Shown here: positions 31,401-42,816 of the stretch, piece after piece
How the letters are laid out: every line of letters begins with the position of its first letter
Numbering within the stretch: position 1 is the stretch's first letter
Assembly: GCA_020055645.1 (NCBI GenBank)
Contig: CM034546.1
Location: 86,428,001-86,492,000 of the forward strand
Reading direction: 5' to 3'
Length of the DNA stretch: 64,000 nucleotides
Source: Tomocerus qinae
Lineage: Eukaryota; Arthropoda; Collembola; Entomobryomorpha; Tomoceridae
The notes under the pieces: generated by a model
What the model saw: the letters and a program-made list of their open reading frames with translations, nothing else
Told to the model about the DNA's origin: nothing
The model's database searches: none
Translations under genes and position numbers: made by a program

Positions 31401-34400
31401 AATTTTAGCTGCACAAGTACACCTAATAATTATCGTTAGAAGTTGGTTTTTACTGCATGTACATCTCATAGTGAGAAACTCAAATGAGCATTTTCATATC
31501 GGTTTCATAGAAATCGTTTTATGATTTAGCTTGGTTTTTCAATATGTGGATTTCAAAAATTTTGAAAATTATTTGAAAATTTTACATGCATAAGAAGCCT
31601 ATCAACCTCATTACTCGCATAGGTGGCGCAGACTGTGGTGCTTCGTTATTATGGTTGCGAGGAGCATAGTAGAAATGAGTCTGTCTGATAAAGACAGATA
31701 TGAAATTGGAAATGTCCACATCTTACGTTGTCTTTAACAAAACGGTACGTTCGATAATTACCCAATTATATAATAGGGTCTAAGTAACTTTAATAAAGCA
31801 ACGGGCTCAAGTTAAACTAAATTAAATAATGTAGCTAAAAATAGCGGGTTAAGAATGAATGAAAGAAAAAGAATAAAATTTTAGTGAATCGAAGGTGACT
31901 TAAAATAAAATAATTCTGAAAATTACAATAGTGGGGCTAATTAAATAACGGGTTTGATTAAAATAAAGCCGTTAATTAAAATAAAGTGGTTGGCTAAATT
32001 TCGAAGCCGATTAAACCAGTGCAGTGGAACGGTGTTATTTAAAACACCGAGGTTATTTAAAATACCGGGGTTATTTAAAACACCGAGGTTATTTAAAATA
32101 CCGGGGCTATTTAAACCACCGAGGTTATTTAAAATACCGGGGTTATTTAAAACACCGAGGTAATTTAAAATACCAAGGTGATTTAAAACACCGAGGTTAT
32201 TTAAAACACCGAGGTTATTTAAAATACCAAGGTTATTTAAAACACCGAGGTTATTTAAACACCGAGGTTATTTAAAATACCGGGGTTAGTTAATATACCG
32301 GGGTTATTTAAAATACGTCTGAGTAATTTTTTTTAAATACCGAGTTATGTAAAATATCGGGGCTATTTAAAATAAAGGAGTTAATTAAAATACCAAGGGT
32401 TATTGATGATACCGATGACTATTGAAAATTCCAGGAGTTAGTGAAAATACTGGGGATTATTGAAAATAACGAGGTAACATTTTGTCAATAATGTTATCAT
32501 GAAAATTCCCTACAGTTGATGAAAGGACTTGAATGAAAGAACAGCAACTGTAGAAAAAGTTTCACTGTTCGGTTAAATGATTGAATTTGGGATACTATTG
32601 CTATAATGATTGAATAAATGTAGTTTCCCGTCCGTAGGACGGGCTTATTTTTAGTAGCAATAAAAAATTTACATTTAACACTATCCCAATCCTACATTAA
32701 ATGACTAAGCATTTAAAGAATTAATATAATATCTAATAATTTTACTCTGGCAGAGGTTCTTTGCTCCAATCTTTTGATTGGAGAACTCCATCAGTGGCGG
32801 CCCGGGTCACTTTTCCTTTCAAAATGATTTCAACTCGATCCTTGTCAACATCAGTGCTGCATAGTTCATAGCACCGCATTACATATTCCCTAAAAGAAAC
32901 AAACAATTAGTTTTTTCTGTAATTCATTCGTATCATGTAAAACTCATGTAAAAGTTTTGTTTAATTACTGGAGACTGTCAGGCCATTCACTTGGGTCCAG
33001 AGCATTATTGAGTTGCTTCTGAGATGAGTAACTGCCACTGTTTGCACGATTTGTGGAATACCCATTGGAGTTGGAGAAGGAAGAGGGTTGAGACCAGGAG
33101 TTGTTATTTTTCGACTCCTGACGAAACGTGGACTCTATCTGGTTGGAACTATTTGAGGCTGATGGAACTACCGTCTTTGGGGATGACTTTAAGCAAAAAT
33201 TAGGGTGCCTATTAACCTCTGACAGACTACCACAACTACCCCCACCTGAACTACTGGAATTATTGCTAATATTGAAATCTGAATTGTAGCCTCCAAGCAC
33301 GCGCTGTTCTTGTTGAAACGATTTAGGTGCAGAGACAGAACTATAAGACACAGATGAAGGAGACTGGGAAATGAGTGGTTGTTTGTTGTTGGCTTGAAAT
33401 CTCTGCTGTTGATTACTACTTGTATACCCGTTGGAGGAAGGACCATTAAAAACCTTACTAGGCTGTTGCTGTCTTTTTACAGGTTGCTGTAAGCTAAAAC
33501 GAATGGGTTTCGGCCCACCCGAATTACTGCCACTGACAGCATTCTGAGCAGCCCATTGTTGATAGCTTGATAGACTATTATTATTACTGCTCATATTGCT
33601 GTAGGATCCTTGGGACTGTTGAGTGGATGAAGAATAATAATCGTTAGCTGAATAAGATTTCTGGAGTTGACTAAAATTTGTTGAGAACCCTGGGGGAGTA
33701 TTAATATTCTTATTGCTTCCATTATTTTTCAATTGTTCTGCACTTGTAGTGGCCATCTGGGGGATAGCGCTTGACTGATAGCTCGGAGCTGAAAAATTCA
33801 TCCCTTGCATACCCTAATTTTAAAATTGACAGTTAGTATATGGTATAGCACTTACTTGATTATAAACGACTATTATTATAATGCATTATCAACAATAAAA
33901 ATAAATAATTTAGTTAGTTTCTTACATAATAACCACCATAACCAGCATAGGCAGGGAAACCCGGTGGAGGGACATGTCTATAAATGGTAAGTAGGCAATA
34001 AAAAAATGATTACACAATAATATATTTTTATTTATCAATATCAAAATTTCTTGCATGGTTAGCATAAACTAGGCCCTTAGTACTCCTATTGAATTTCAAA
34101 AGATTTGTGCGTCGTTGTCGTTATTTGGTTTAATTTTGAAACATTTTTCCTAGAGTGTAGTTCATTATTTTATGTATGCCTCACGATTGCGCCTGTAGGC
34201 TTTCGGCTTTCCCTACCAGACATACATAGATAGGTTGGTAAAATTGCTTTATCTCATGCATTTTGATAATAATGACATACATTTTGGCAAGGTCATTATT
34301 GACTAATTATTTGCAACAAAAAATATGCAGGTATACTATATCTTCCCACCACGAAATAGAGTTCGAATAGTTCTAAATTAACCTGTTAGCTATTCTCCTA

Positions 34401-35176
34401 GCGCCCATTCAACGAGGCACCACGAAACTATAATATAATAATAAACCAAGACCCACACAGCCGAATTTCAGACGACCGCCTAGTGGTTTACGGCTACGTA
34501 CAGTGGCGAAAATCGGCTGTTGCTTGCAATTACATGTTGGGTTTATATCATAGACTAAACGTATGGAAAATATCCATATAGGATGTACAGAACAATGTAA
34601 TAACAAGGTAGCCAAACTTTTGCCCGTTATCTGGTTTGATTGGCTTCCGCGGCGCCCCGTATCACATGTCATTGGATGAAGGGAGGAGCTTAGGCCTTCG
34701 CTGCATGTTTACGAAACCACAACCCACTGGACCCCTTTTAGTATATGGTTTCTGTACATCTTAAGTAAGAAAAAACATTGTTTTTTCTTGCTTGTGAGTT
34801 TAATCTATGGGTTTATATCATATTAGTTGCGTGGTGACTCTTTGAATGGGCGCTAGGTAAATACTATTAAATATCCAATTGGCTAATATTTTATGGTCGA
34901 CAGTTGACGATACAGAACTTTGAAATTCTTTTAAGTTAGCAACTACCAACATCCACTAATCTTTTAATAATTATTATTGTTTTGTATGTCGTATTCGTAT
35001 ATGTTATGTGACAAAGTTACTTACGGAGAAAACGAAAATGGCATTTGCCATGAAGAAGCACTGGAACTTGTGTTGGTGGAAGACGCTAATTTTTGAGCAG
35101 CCTTTGCTGCCTCATCTAAACTTTGAGATTGAACTTGTCCAGAACAATCACTACCAAATGCATCGACGGTAGACAT
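28411..35176 (-). CDS. LENG8/THP3-like SAC3-family protein, complete in 11 coding exons
   Basis: Exons (minus strand order): 35176-35025, 33977-33926, 33813-32969, 32889-32746, 31338-30988, 30837-30724, 29983-29859, 29736-29555, 29449-29116, 29019-28812 and 28591-28411. All borders are GT-AG and phases join to 896 codons (895 aa). Residues ~70-345 are a low-complexity Ser/Gln/Asn region. Residues ~350-395 carry the conserved end DWSKEPLPE. Residues ~400-515 form an RGG and SR-rich basic block. From ~610 lies the SAC3/GANP domain ([35 protein letters not shown] core, [45 protein letters not shown]). Human LENG8 and yeast Thp3 belong to a nuclear SAC3/PCI-type complex linked to mRNA processing and retention or export. 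The start is the first ATG ([13 protein letters not shown]) just after a likely 5'-UTR acceptor (cctag at about 35185). Family assignment is strong; role is by homology. Confidence 0.93.
30090..30682. mobile_element. Palindromic MITE in LENG8-like intron 6
   Basis: 30090-30243 (gtatggtacacacagg, catcgaacagtcgta, gtactaagacaaaattgttc) pairs with 30534-30682 over ~150 bp. It lies wholly within the intron between exons ending 30724 and starting 29983. Several minor frames here are mirror artefacts. Confidence 0.75.
32033..32335. repeat. 18-bp minisatellite in LENG8-like intron 4
   Basis: About 16 copies of ttatttaaaayaccgrgg. Because the unit is a multiple of three, long artificial frames appear (repeating YLKHRG). 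Degenerate relatives continue to about 32470. It is intronic on the minus strand, between coding exons at 32746-32889 and 30988-31338. Confidence 0.9.
34398..34857. mobile_element. ~460-bp MITE in LENG8-like intron 1
   Basis: Terminal inverted repeats ctagcgcccattcaacgagg and inverse ctagcgcccattcaaagagt continue for ~40 bp (caccacgmaact). The interior has no gene. It sits between coding exons 1 and 2 of the minus-strand gene. Confidence 0.7.
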
Positions 35177-37015
35177 TGTATTTCTAGGATAACACAGGAG
35201 AATACCACAAACTTGTTATAGATAGTAAAATAAGAAACTACAATAGAAACTTAACCTTAACTAATGAATATATTATAGGGATAAGGGCAGGAAATATTTT
35301 TTATTCGCCAAATTCCGTCACTAGACAATAACTTCAGATATTATAGTGGCGTCGTGGTGTAGTATTTGAACTCGTACATACTTTATTATTGTAATAATTG
35401 TTTTATGATTATTTATAATCGCAGTCTAGCACAAAACTTATTCATACATTTTAAACAATTTCACCCTACGATTAAGAAAAAACTGTAATTACTAATTACA
35501 ACATACAACTATAAATAAATGCAATATTTCTGATTTTAAATCACAGAAGAACTTTTTTAAATTAAATTGTAAAACTTAATACATATTTTGAAAGACAAGA
35601 TACCTAACTTTGAACTTAACTTATAATTTTCAAAATCTAATGTTTTCGTTTACTGTCAACTGTCTGCTTGCTTACTCCTTTGATATTCAATCTTGCAACT
35701 TACAAATCTAACACTTTATTTCATTAACATTTCAACTTCAACATTGAACGTCGAATTATAGTATGGTTGTATTATTGTATTGTCAATTGTAATAATTGAA
35801 GCGCAACCTTATTGTTAATACCAGCTCTCAGCTGTCCTGTTGCAAATTACAACATACAACATACGTTTTTCACTTCTGACTTCTGTCATCTGTTAATAAA
35901 ATTGATGTAAAATTGACAATATTGAGATTCCTAGACAACATTTAACATATTTAACAGGTACAGTAGATTATTTCAATGTCTTTTTCAAAGTTATTGTGCA
36001 TTTAATTTTGCCATATATTGTATTTGCTATGTCATATTTTAAATATTATTGCTTATGTAATAGAATAGAACGTAACGTCAAACGTATATTCAATACTCAA
36101 ACTTCAAGCACTCACTTCACTACTACGTCTTATAATGTATAAGTACAAATAACAAAACTTAGAACAAGCACGACGGACAAGTGGACAACTGAGGTGGTTG
36201 TCACTAATTACTAATTATCAATTATTCCAGTTCAAGGTACGTTCGATACGACACCCCGATCACTGAAAAATTCCACTTTTCTTTATTCTCGGAGATGGAG
36301 AGTTTTGTTGGTGAGGGATGAAGAATTCTCTACACAGATTACAGAAAAATTATGTTCAATTGACCTATTATTATTGTTGTTTTTGACAGATAATCTCCTT
36401 AAATACACAATATGACGGCAGAACGAACATAAAGAATAAACACAATCAGCAAGAGAAAAGTATTTCAATGCAATGATGAAAGATGAAAGTGAACACAAGA
36501 GCTGAGCATTGAGCTATAGCTACTTAGTAGCTAGACGAGATCTCCTGCAGCACCAGTGGGATCTAGTAGAAAAAAATTCAACTACTACCGCACGACGAAT
36601 TTTAGTGTAGTACGTCACTTTTATTCCGCCACGTAATAAGTAACGTATACTCCATACTCTTCAAAGGCGGCCTTTATCCGGCTTTTGGTGGTGTTTCGTT
36701 AGACTTTTTACCCCGTATAAATATACAAGTCTAACGATTTAGTACAAAGGTAAACTCTTTTTAACCAGCAGTTTGCTAAATACTGCCACAAGGGTCGGAA
36801 TGAGTTGTCCGCGGTAAACTAACCATTGAGCAACGCAAAATGGACCACAGAAAACGACATCTACCTTTACAACTTTACTAACGCCCTCTATTGTTATTAG
36901 TCTTTGAAAATGGACAGAATAAAATGTGGGTGGTTGATGAACAATTCACCCCTGCTGACCTGTAGTTACGGAGTAGAGCGCGTTTATTAGTGTACTAGGC
37001 GGTCACAGGACCCAG
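35177..37015. other. Upstream region of the LENG8-like gene; no other gene seen
   Basis: A likely acceptor (cctag, minus strand, about 35185-35189) just before the start codon suggests at least one non-coding 5' exon further right, whose location I cannot fix. The rest is AT-rich, and I recognise neither a transposon nor an opposing gene. Confidence 0.4.
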
Positions 37016-37539
37016 GGGGGCTATTCACTATGGTTTGCTTAGGATTTTGGATTAAGTATCTGAATATAAGATTGGCTCAGCAAAAAATTAATCCATTTCT
37101 TATGTTAATTCAGTAAAAAAAATGCTAAGAGTCGGTTAGCAAAAATTGACTGCTAAGTAAAACTTACGATAAGCAACCATTTAAGAAGGAAAAATTAGTT
37201 AAGTAATTCCCAAGCCTGCGACGTTTCAAAATTCAAAACACAAACATTATAAAAGTAAACCTATTCTTATTAAATCGAGCTGCCAGTTTTGCCAGCTTCT
37301 TTTCCTGCGGACGTGACTACCCTTGAGAGATCAATGGCAAATCCGTCAGTAGGCAACATGCTGTTTTTTAGTTGTAGTTAGTTTTGGAAATGGCCGTCTT
37401 TAGTGTTAAATTGGTTACGTACGACGGAGTATCTTGATGCAATTGAAAATTGAGTAAATGTGATAATAAAAAACTCAACATTTATCTACTAACTCCTTCG
37501 ACAAAAAGGCTACCCTCCTCTACCATACTTTCATCATAG

Positions 37540-38160
37540 TCACTCACTGCCAACAATGTCATCCTGCTACTTCAAAATCACTCATTGCCAACAAATTAAT
37601 CCTCCCCCTTCACAATCAGTGACGGCCAACAATGTCATCCTCCTCATTCAAAATCACCCACTACTAACAATGCCATCCTCCTCCTTCAAAATCTCCCTCT
37701 ATTAACAATGTCACCCTACTTCAAAATCACCCATTGTTTACAATCTCATCTTGCTGGTCCTTTAAAATTGTCCACTGCCATGCAACAATGTCATTCTCCT
37801 CCTTCAAAGTCACTCATTACAAAAAAACTACTCCTCTTCCACTCTATCCCCATTATAGTAATACACGGCCAACAATGTCCACTTGCTCAAGTCACCCACT
37901 GCTAACAATGTCATTATCTCCTCCTTCACAATTACCCACTACCAAAAATGCTGTGTTCCTCCATTAAAATAGCCCGCAACCAACTATGCCAACATTTTCC
38001 TTCAAAATAACCCTCTGCAAACGATGTCACAATGTTATATCTAAATCTTCCAAACTCTTTCTCCCCATTGGCCACCCCTTCCAACAACTCATTATCTTCA
38101 TCCCACTCCTACTAACTCACCCACTGCCAATAACATTACCCATATTTATTGAAACCACTG
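37540..38160. repeat. Degenerate minisatellite (caacaatgtcatcctcctcc)
   Basis: A dozen or so imperfect units of about 40-50 bp containing caacaatgtcatcctcctcc, ttcaaaatcaccca and ctgc follow each other inside the 1.8-kb element. Frames here are repeat by-products. Confidence 0.7.
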
Positions 38161-38277
38161 TTAAATAATATTCTACCTGTCTTACTCTGCAGACCTCCCT
38201 GTTTGATAAAAATTATTAACTAACTACTGCAAAAAATAGTAAAACCACTGGTGGCAACTGACATTTGATGTTAGAAA

Positions 38278-38595
38278 ATGTCATTTTCACAACTAGGTAC
38301 AATAAAAGAAATTGATTTACACAATGAAACCGGAGCAATCACAGTAAATGCTGGAGTTATCACGATGAAAAAGAGTTTGCAGATTGCAGGCTTACCGAAT
38401 TTACTAACTGTATCACGTCCAACCCTTCAACTTATTTTAGGAACCACTAATTATAGTGTAGATGCCACGATCTATGTAAAACTTGTAATAAGATCTACGC
38501 CAAATTTTATTTTAAAAAACATTACAATCCTACTTCCAATCTCAACATTCGCACTTAGGATATCTCCGATCATCCCTATCTTTTTGCTCAAATAA
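38278..38595 (+). CDS. Hypothetical 105-aa ORF inside the 1.8-kb element
   Basis: An open frame beginning MSFSQLGTIKEIDLHNETGA, with LPNLLTVSRPTLQLILGTTN near the middle and a hydrophobic C terminus. Composition is protein-like but no family is recognised. It sits between a minisatellite and the right terminal repeat, so it may be a captured or relic sequence. Confidence 0.2.
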   Translation: MSFSQLGTIKEIDLHNETGAITVNAGVITMKKSLQIAGLPNLLTVSRPTLQLILGTTNYSVDATIYVKLVIRSTPNFILKNITILLPISTFALRISPIIPIFLLK

Positions 38596-39204
38596 TCTGC
38601 CTTAAGTCGCCATTTGCGATTCAGTAAAGATACTGAATTAAATTTCTGACTTAAGTCCGAAAATTGCTCTCAAGCTTGACTTAATCACTTTTTCATGCTT
38701 AAGTTCATTCAGTAAGCATCGCAAATAATTGTCTCACTTTTCGGAAATACTTAGCAATTTTACTGAATCAAAATTTTCTTAGAAATAGCAAAATTTTGAA
38801 ATAGGAACCATAGTGAATAGCCCTCCAGGTCCTGTAGTGCATGGGGCTAGTGTATCTACAAACAATTTTGTAAGAATTATGGTTTCTCTTTCAGGTAGGC
38901 CAATTACACCGGCATTAAATTGTGTTCATCACTAATATAATGTACCGGTCACAGGACCCAAGGCCTGTTATAAATAAAGCTAGTGTGTATTCCGGGGCAA
39001 TATTGTACGATGGGTAGAATGTATTGATACATAGATTTTTATGTTAATTCCAATTGACCTTTTCATGCTTTCCCATTAGGTGGGCCAGGGCCAGAGGTAC
39101 AGATTTTACGTTACATTGATATAGTCAAAAAATATTCCAAAACTTCGCCTTTGTACGGCCTAGGGTCAACCTTTTGTTTAGAAAGAGAATTTGGCTATTG
39201 GCAA

Positions 39205-40415
39205 GGAGAATTCGTCAATACAGTTTCGACAATTGACAAAGGAGATTTCGACAAGAAAAAGTTTAATATCGACAATGGTAAAGGATTATTCGACAATGAC
39301 AATGGAGATATCGACAAATCAAAAATTTCTTTTATTCACACAAAATGTCATACCATGTAAACATAATAATATGCCAATTAGCAGTGACTTTCCTTATTCT
39401 GCTGTCCAATAGCCAATAGGATACCAATAGGCTCCATAAACCTGCATCGATTCGTTGCACAGCTAAATGCCACTTGCTCTCCTCTAACTGTAATTTTTCA
39501 ATGAAACACCAAAACCTAGGATGATACGTTCTAAACCTTAGATTAATCGAGTTATGAAAGCCCTCCTGGCTATTAGTAGTACGCGGAATTCCTGATAAAC
39601 TACGCTGGTAGCAATTCCACATATCTGGAGGGAAAGTTGGTTGACTTGTCCAAGTGCCTATCCAATTCTTTTCAACATATTGAGTGAATGGAGTAAGAGT
39701 TGATGGGAAAGTAGTCCTGAGTTCTAAAAAACGAATCCTTATTTCATTCTGTGGTACAAATGCTAATGCTATCATGGAGCTGACATTCAAGCTAATACTT
39801 GTGTTTGGGTCAATATATTATTGTTTTTGCAGACCTAACTCTTGTATTTTACGATAAAAACAATGACCTAAATGAAAAAGATAACCATATACCTGAGTGC
39901 TTGGTAAAACAAAATTCAAAGCGTTTTTAAAACTTCCATTTCAAAATCAATTATAACTTCTCGAGGTTGCCACACTTCTCCTATGTTTGAAGAAACAATA
40001 ACTTCAAATAATTTTACGTAAGTGGCTTCTGTCTTATTTGGTAACAAGGCGAAAACCAAAGGAACAACAACCTCGTTTATTACTGCACTGATCGTATAGA
40101 GCTGTGAATATTGCTTGGGGGTTACACGAAACGTTCCATCACAAAGCCAAGTTTCACTCAAAGCCAGGTATTGAAATTACAATGACAACTGTGAGAATGT
40201 ATGTAAAGGAGTACTAATTTACGTCTTATCAAGTAGCAAATAATACACTACAGACAACATCACAGAATTACAGAGTACAATATTAGTATATTCCTATTCA
40301 TTGTCGAATTCCCCATTGACATTATCGATATCTCCTTTAACATTATCGGAATCACCTTTTACCTATTGTCGGAATCACCATTGTCAATTGTCGAAATTTT
40401 ATACGAAATCTCCGG
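39205..40415 (-). mobile_element. Mutator-like (MULE) element remnant
   Basis: Both ends carry inverted, repeated cgacaatgg-type words; TTTCGACAATTGACAAAGG at 39224 pairs with the inverse at 40377-40396. They surround a broken MULE transposase on the minus strand. The expected 9-bp target duplication was not found, so exact ends are approximate. Confidence 0.55.
39332..40161 (-). pseudogene. MULE transposase domain, frameshifted and interrupted
   Basis: From 40161 the frame reads WLCDGTFRVTPKQYSQLYTI, VPLVFALLPNKTEATYVKLF and VIIDFEMEVLK, the MULE catalytic core with its first acid (CDGTF) and second (DFE). A one-base shift at an A-run near 39915 moves the match to LPSTQVYGYLFHLGHCFYRK, a stop follows, then MIALAFVP, FPPDMWNCYQRSLSGIPRTT and NSQEGFHNSIN (the conserved TN..EG.H region). 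The N-terminal FLYWCH or other binding domain is not seen. Cut-and-paste transposase by family; inactive here. Confidence 0.75.
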
Positions 40416-40599
40416 ATACCTGGCAAATTACTCCGGTTACTCACCACAATTTTAACTCGGATACTTTTAATCACCATTATACATACTGCCATCACTGGAC
40501 AACGGACCATTTTAATGCCAAGTTAGCCTTAATTGGCAATGTAGTGTCAAACGATTAATTAGAAAATTAAGTGTTTTTATTGTCATTTTAGCTGATCGC

Positions 40600-40800
40600 T
40601 TGAGGAAGCGAGCTTATAGAACCGCACAGTCTGTCCGTCCTTCTGTCCCCAAGATAACTTTCGAATGCAAAGACGGATATTGACCAAACTTGGCAAAAAC
40701 GATGCCTATATGGACCACTGACGATCCCTATTGATTTTGGGACAAATCGGTCCATTGGTTGCTGAGATACAGCGCGCTCACTTTGTTTCATTTTGATAGT
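40600..40800. repeat. Dispersed repeat (tggttgctgagatac), inverted partner at about 50080-50140
   Basis: cggtccattggttgctgaga at about 40750 recurs inverted at about 50110-50130 (tctcagcaaccaatggaccg). The segment also has the gtctgtccgtcc...ataactttcgaatgc run common in arthropod interspersed repeats. No frame of interest. Confidence 0.45.
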
Positions 40801-40810
40801 CGAAGTAGAA

Positions 40811-41212
40811 GTGATCCACATATTACGTAATCAAAAAACTGCAATTTTTTGGACCCCCTCCCTCCCTTTATCATCATAGGTCAACATTTGCCAAACATTC
40901 TATGATATTATGTCAACATTGGTCCGTACCCTCTACACTGCAAAAATTGTTTTAAAAAAAGCAATTTAATTCGACGGCCTAAAATTCCATTTACGCATTT
41001 AAGGCGTAAAACTCAGAATTAATTTGAATAGGAATGTCTATTTTCAGTTTTTGACTAATTTTTACCCGATTCTTTAATATTAATTTTTTCAATTTAATTT
41101 CTGTTGATGACATAATCATGAGCTTGGACCCCCTCCCTCCCCCTGTCAACAAGTGTAAGCATTTCCCTGTACCCCCTCCCTCTCTAATGTGTTGCCGTAA
41201 TATGTGGATCAC
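40811..41212. mobile_element. 402-bp MITE of the gatccacatattacg family
   Basis: Starts GTGATCCACATATTACGTAA and ends with tatgtggatcac in inverse. Interior arms share ggaccccctccctccc and caacatttgcc words. It is related by its ends to the palindromic MITE at 12864-13630. Confidence 0.65.
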
Positions 41213-41794
41213 CCCAGATGGGTATTAAAAAGTTCAATTGCGTTTCCTATAAATTGTTGGCGGAAAATTTTTCACTCCGCTCCCACCAAATTTAAGATTT
41301 ATTTTGATATTCAAATATGATCAATATTGATCTAATTTGAATTACTGTAGAATTTAGTAATCAACAGATACGTATCTAGAAATTTAGTCAAGTGGGGGGG
41401 GGGCGCAACCAAAAATGATGTTAAAAATAATAAAATAAGGCATATTCGCGCCCCCTACTGGATACGTGCTTGGTAATCAATCCTATTTCTAATATCATTC
41501 ACCAAAAATGTGCACATGGTCGCCTTTACTCAGGCGAGCTTCTGTTAAATACGGTTTGCTGTAGGTTTTGTTCTCTACTCCTGTACTCGAAAAGAGTAAA
41601 ATTTGAACGTGAGTGCGTGCTTGGACGTGTCCAGTGGGGGAGGGGGTGCAGCGCCCCTCTCAAAGTACCGTTGCCTTATTCCCCAGGTTAAAAATGTGAC
41701 CCTAGTGTGTGGCCAGAGTATGTTACCGATCGCCAGTATGCTATTTTAATACAAATATATTGACTCAGGCACCGAAAATCTCTTGCAACTTGCA

Positions 41795-41950
41795 TGGTTG
41801 TTGTGGAAATCGGCCCTTGTCCCGCCCCCAAAGTAGGAGGAGCTTACGTGTTCTCAGCCAATAGAATGTCACGATCCATTCGGAGGCGTGGCTAATTGGC
41901 GGAGCTAAAGTGTGGAAATTAGCCATTGGGCGGGGACTGTTTCATTGGGA
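41795..41950. promoter_or_regulatory. Cluster of CCAAT and GC-box-like motifs, function unknown
   Basis: Within ~150 bp lie cccgcccc, agccaatag, gaggcgtgg, attggcgg, attgggcgggg and attggg, unusually GC-rich for this window. tgtggaaatyrgcc is repeated at both edges, so a decayed repeat is as likely as a promoter. No gene start is recognisable downstream. Confidence 0.2.
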
Positions 41951-42294
41951 ATTAAAATTTTTTCGAAGCCTATTGACCCTAGGTAGTAGTAAGATGAAAT
42001 TTTAGAATATTTTTTGACTATTGGAGTAACTCATTGACATACTATTATACTTTTAATGTATATTGTATATTTTATACATTGTGATGGTCGACATTATATT
42101 CAGGATTCCAAAAATGTACCACCCAAGAAAATCGGGTAAGAACTTTAGACAGAATTCCAAGAGTTGTAAAGCAATTTTTACATGTATTTTGATGATCATC
42201 AGAGATTTCCAAATCTGAGGTACCGGGAGCTTAAAGTCCTGGTACATACAAACGTAAATGATCTCTTGACTATCATATTCCTCATTATCCTCAT

Positions 42295-42632
42295 TACCTT
42301 TTTTTGGGAAAGTGCTAAAGGATCGGAGATTACTGATCCAACACCCATAAAGTAAATTAAACAAAGATTCATCGGAACTTATTCTACAAGGTTATATTTT
42401 AAAAATTTCACAATTTTTTCTTTGATTGGAAGACACACAGATCACCAAATGCAAATACAGAAATATGTATCAGTTTCAAGTTCAAACGATGATATCTTCA
42501 AGCCAGAAACAAAAATATGAAGTTTTCAAAGTATAACCTCTAGAATAAGTTTTGAAGAATCTTTTTTACAGTTACTACATGGGTGTAGGACCAGTAATCT
42601 CAGATCTTTTAGGACTTTCCCAAAAAGGTACG
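42295..42632. repeat. Inverted repeat, ~60-bp arms
   Basis: 42295-42360 (ttttgggaaagtgctaaagg, gagattactgatccaacacc) pairs with 42575-42632. Nothing coding. Confidence 0.5.
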
Positions 42633-42816
42633 AATTTTTGCGATTCCCATTCACCCACTATGATAATTTTTGCTGGTTACCTAACAGCGTCCCCATTTGT
42701 GGCAAAAACAGTTTATTGAAATCTGCACCACTGCCTTAAACGGTGCAAAATTTGTTTTACAGAATCGAAAACTGACTCACTTTTTTGGGAATCTAACTTT
42801 TATTAAATCAATTCAA

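Larger units (their letters stand above)
37016..38824. mobile_element. 1.8-kb inverted-terminal-repeat element with minisatellite core
   Basis: Ends (G)GGGCTATTCACTATGGTT and inverse AGGGCTATTCACTATGGTTC. Subterminal inverted similarity continues (tgctaag, gattaag words). Flanks read ccagg on both sides. A flanking repeat (ggtcacaggacccagg..) recurs without the element near 38946 and 43533, consistent with insertion into an older repeat. No transposase is recognised. Confidence 0.6.

Noticed and set aside
31954..32275. Two overlapping frames of repeating [12 protein letters not shown]-like peptides
   Set aside because: They are direct consequences of an 18-bp minisatellite inside a LENG8-like intron on the opposite strand.
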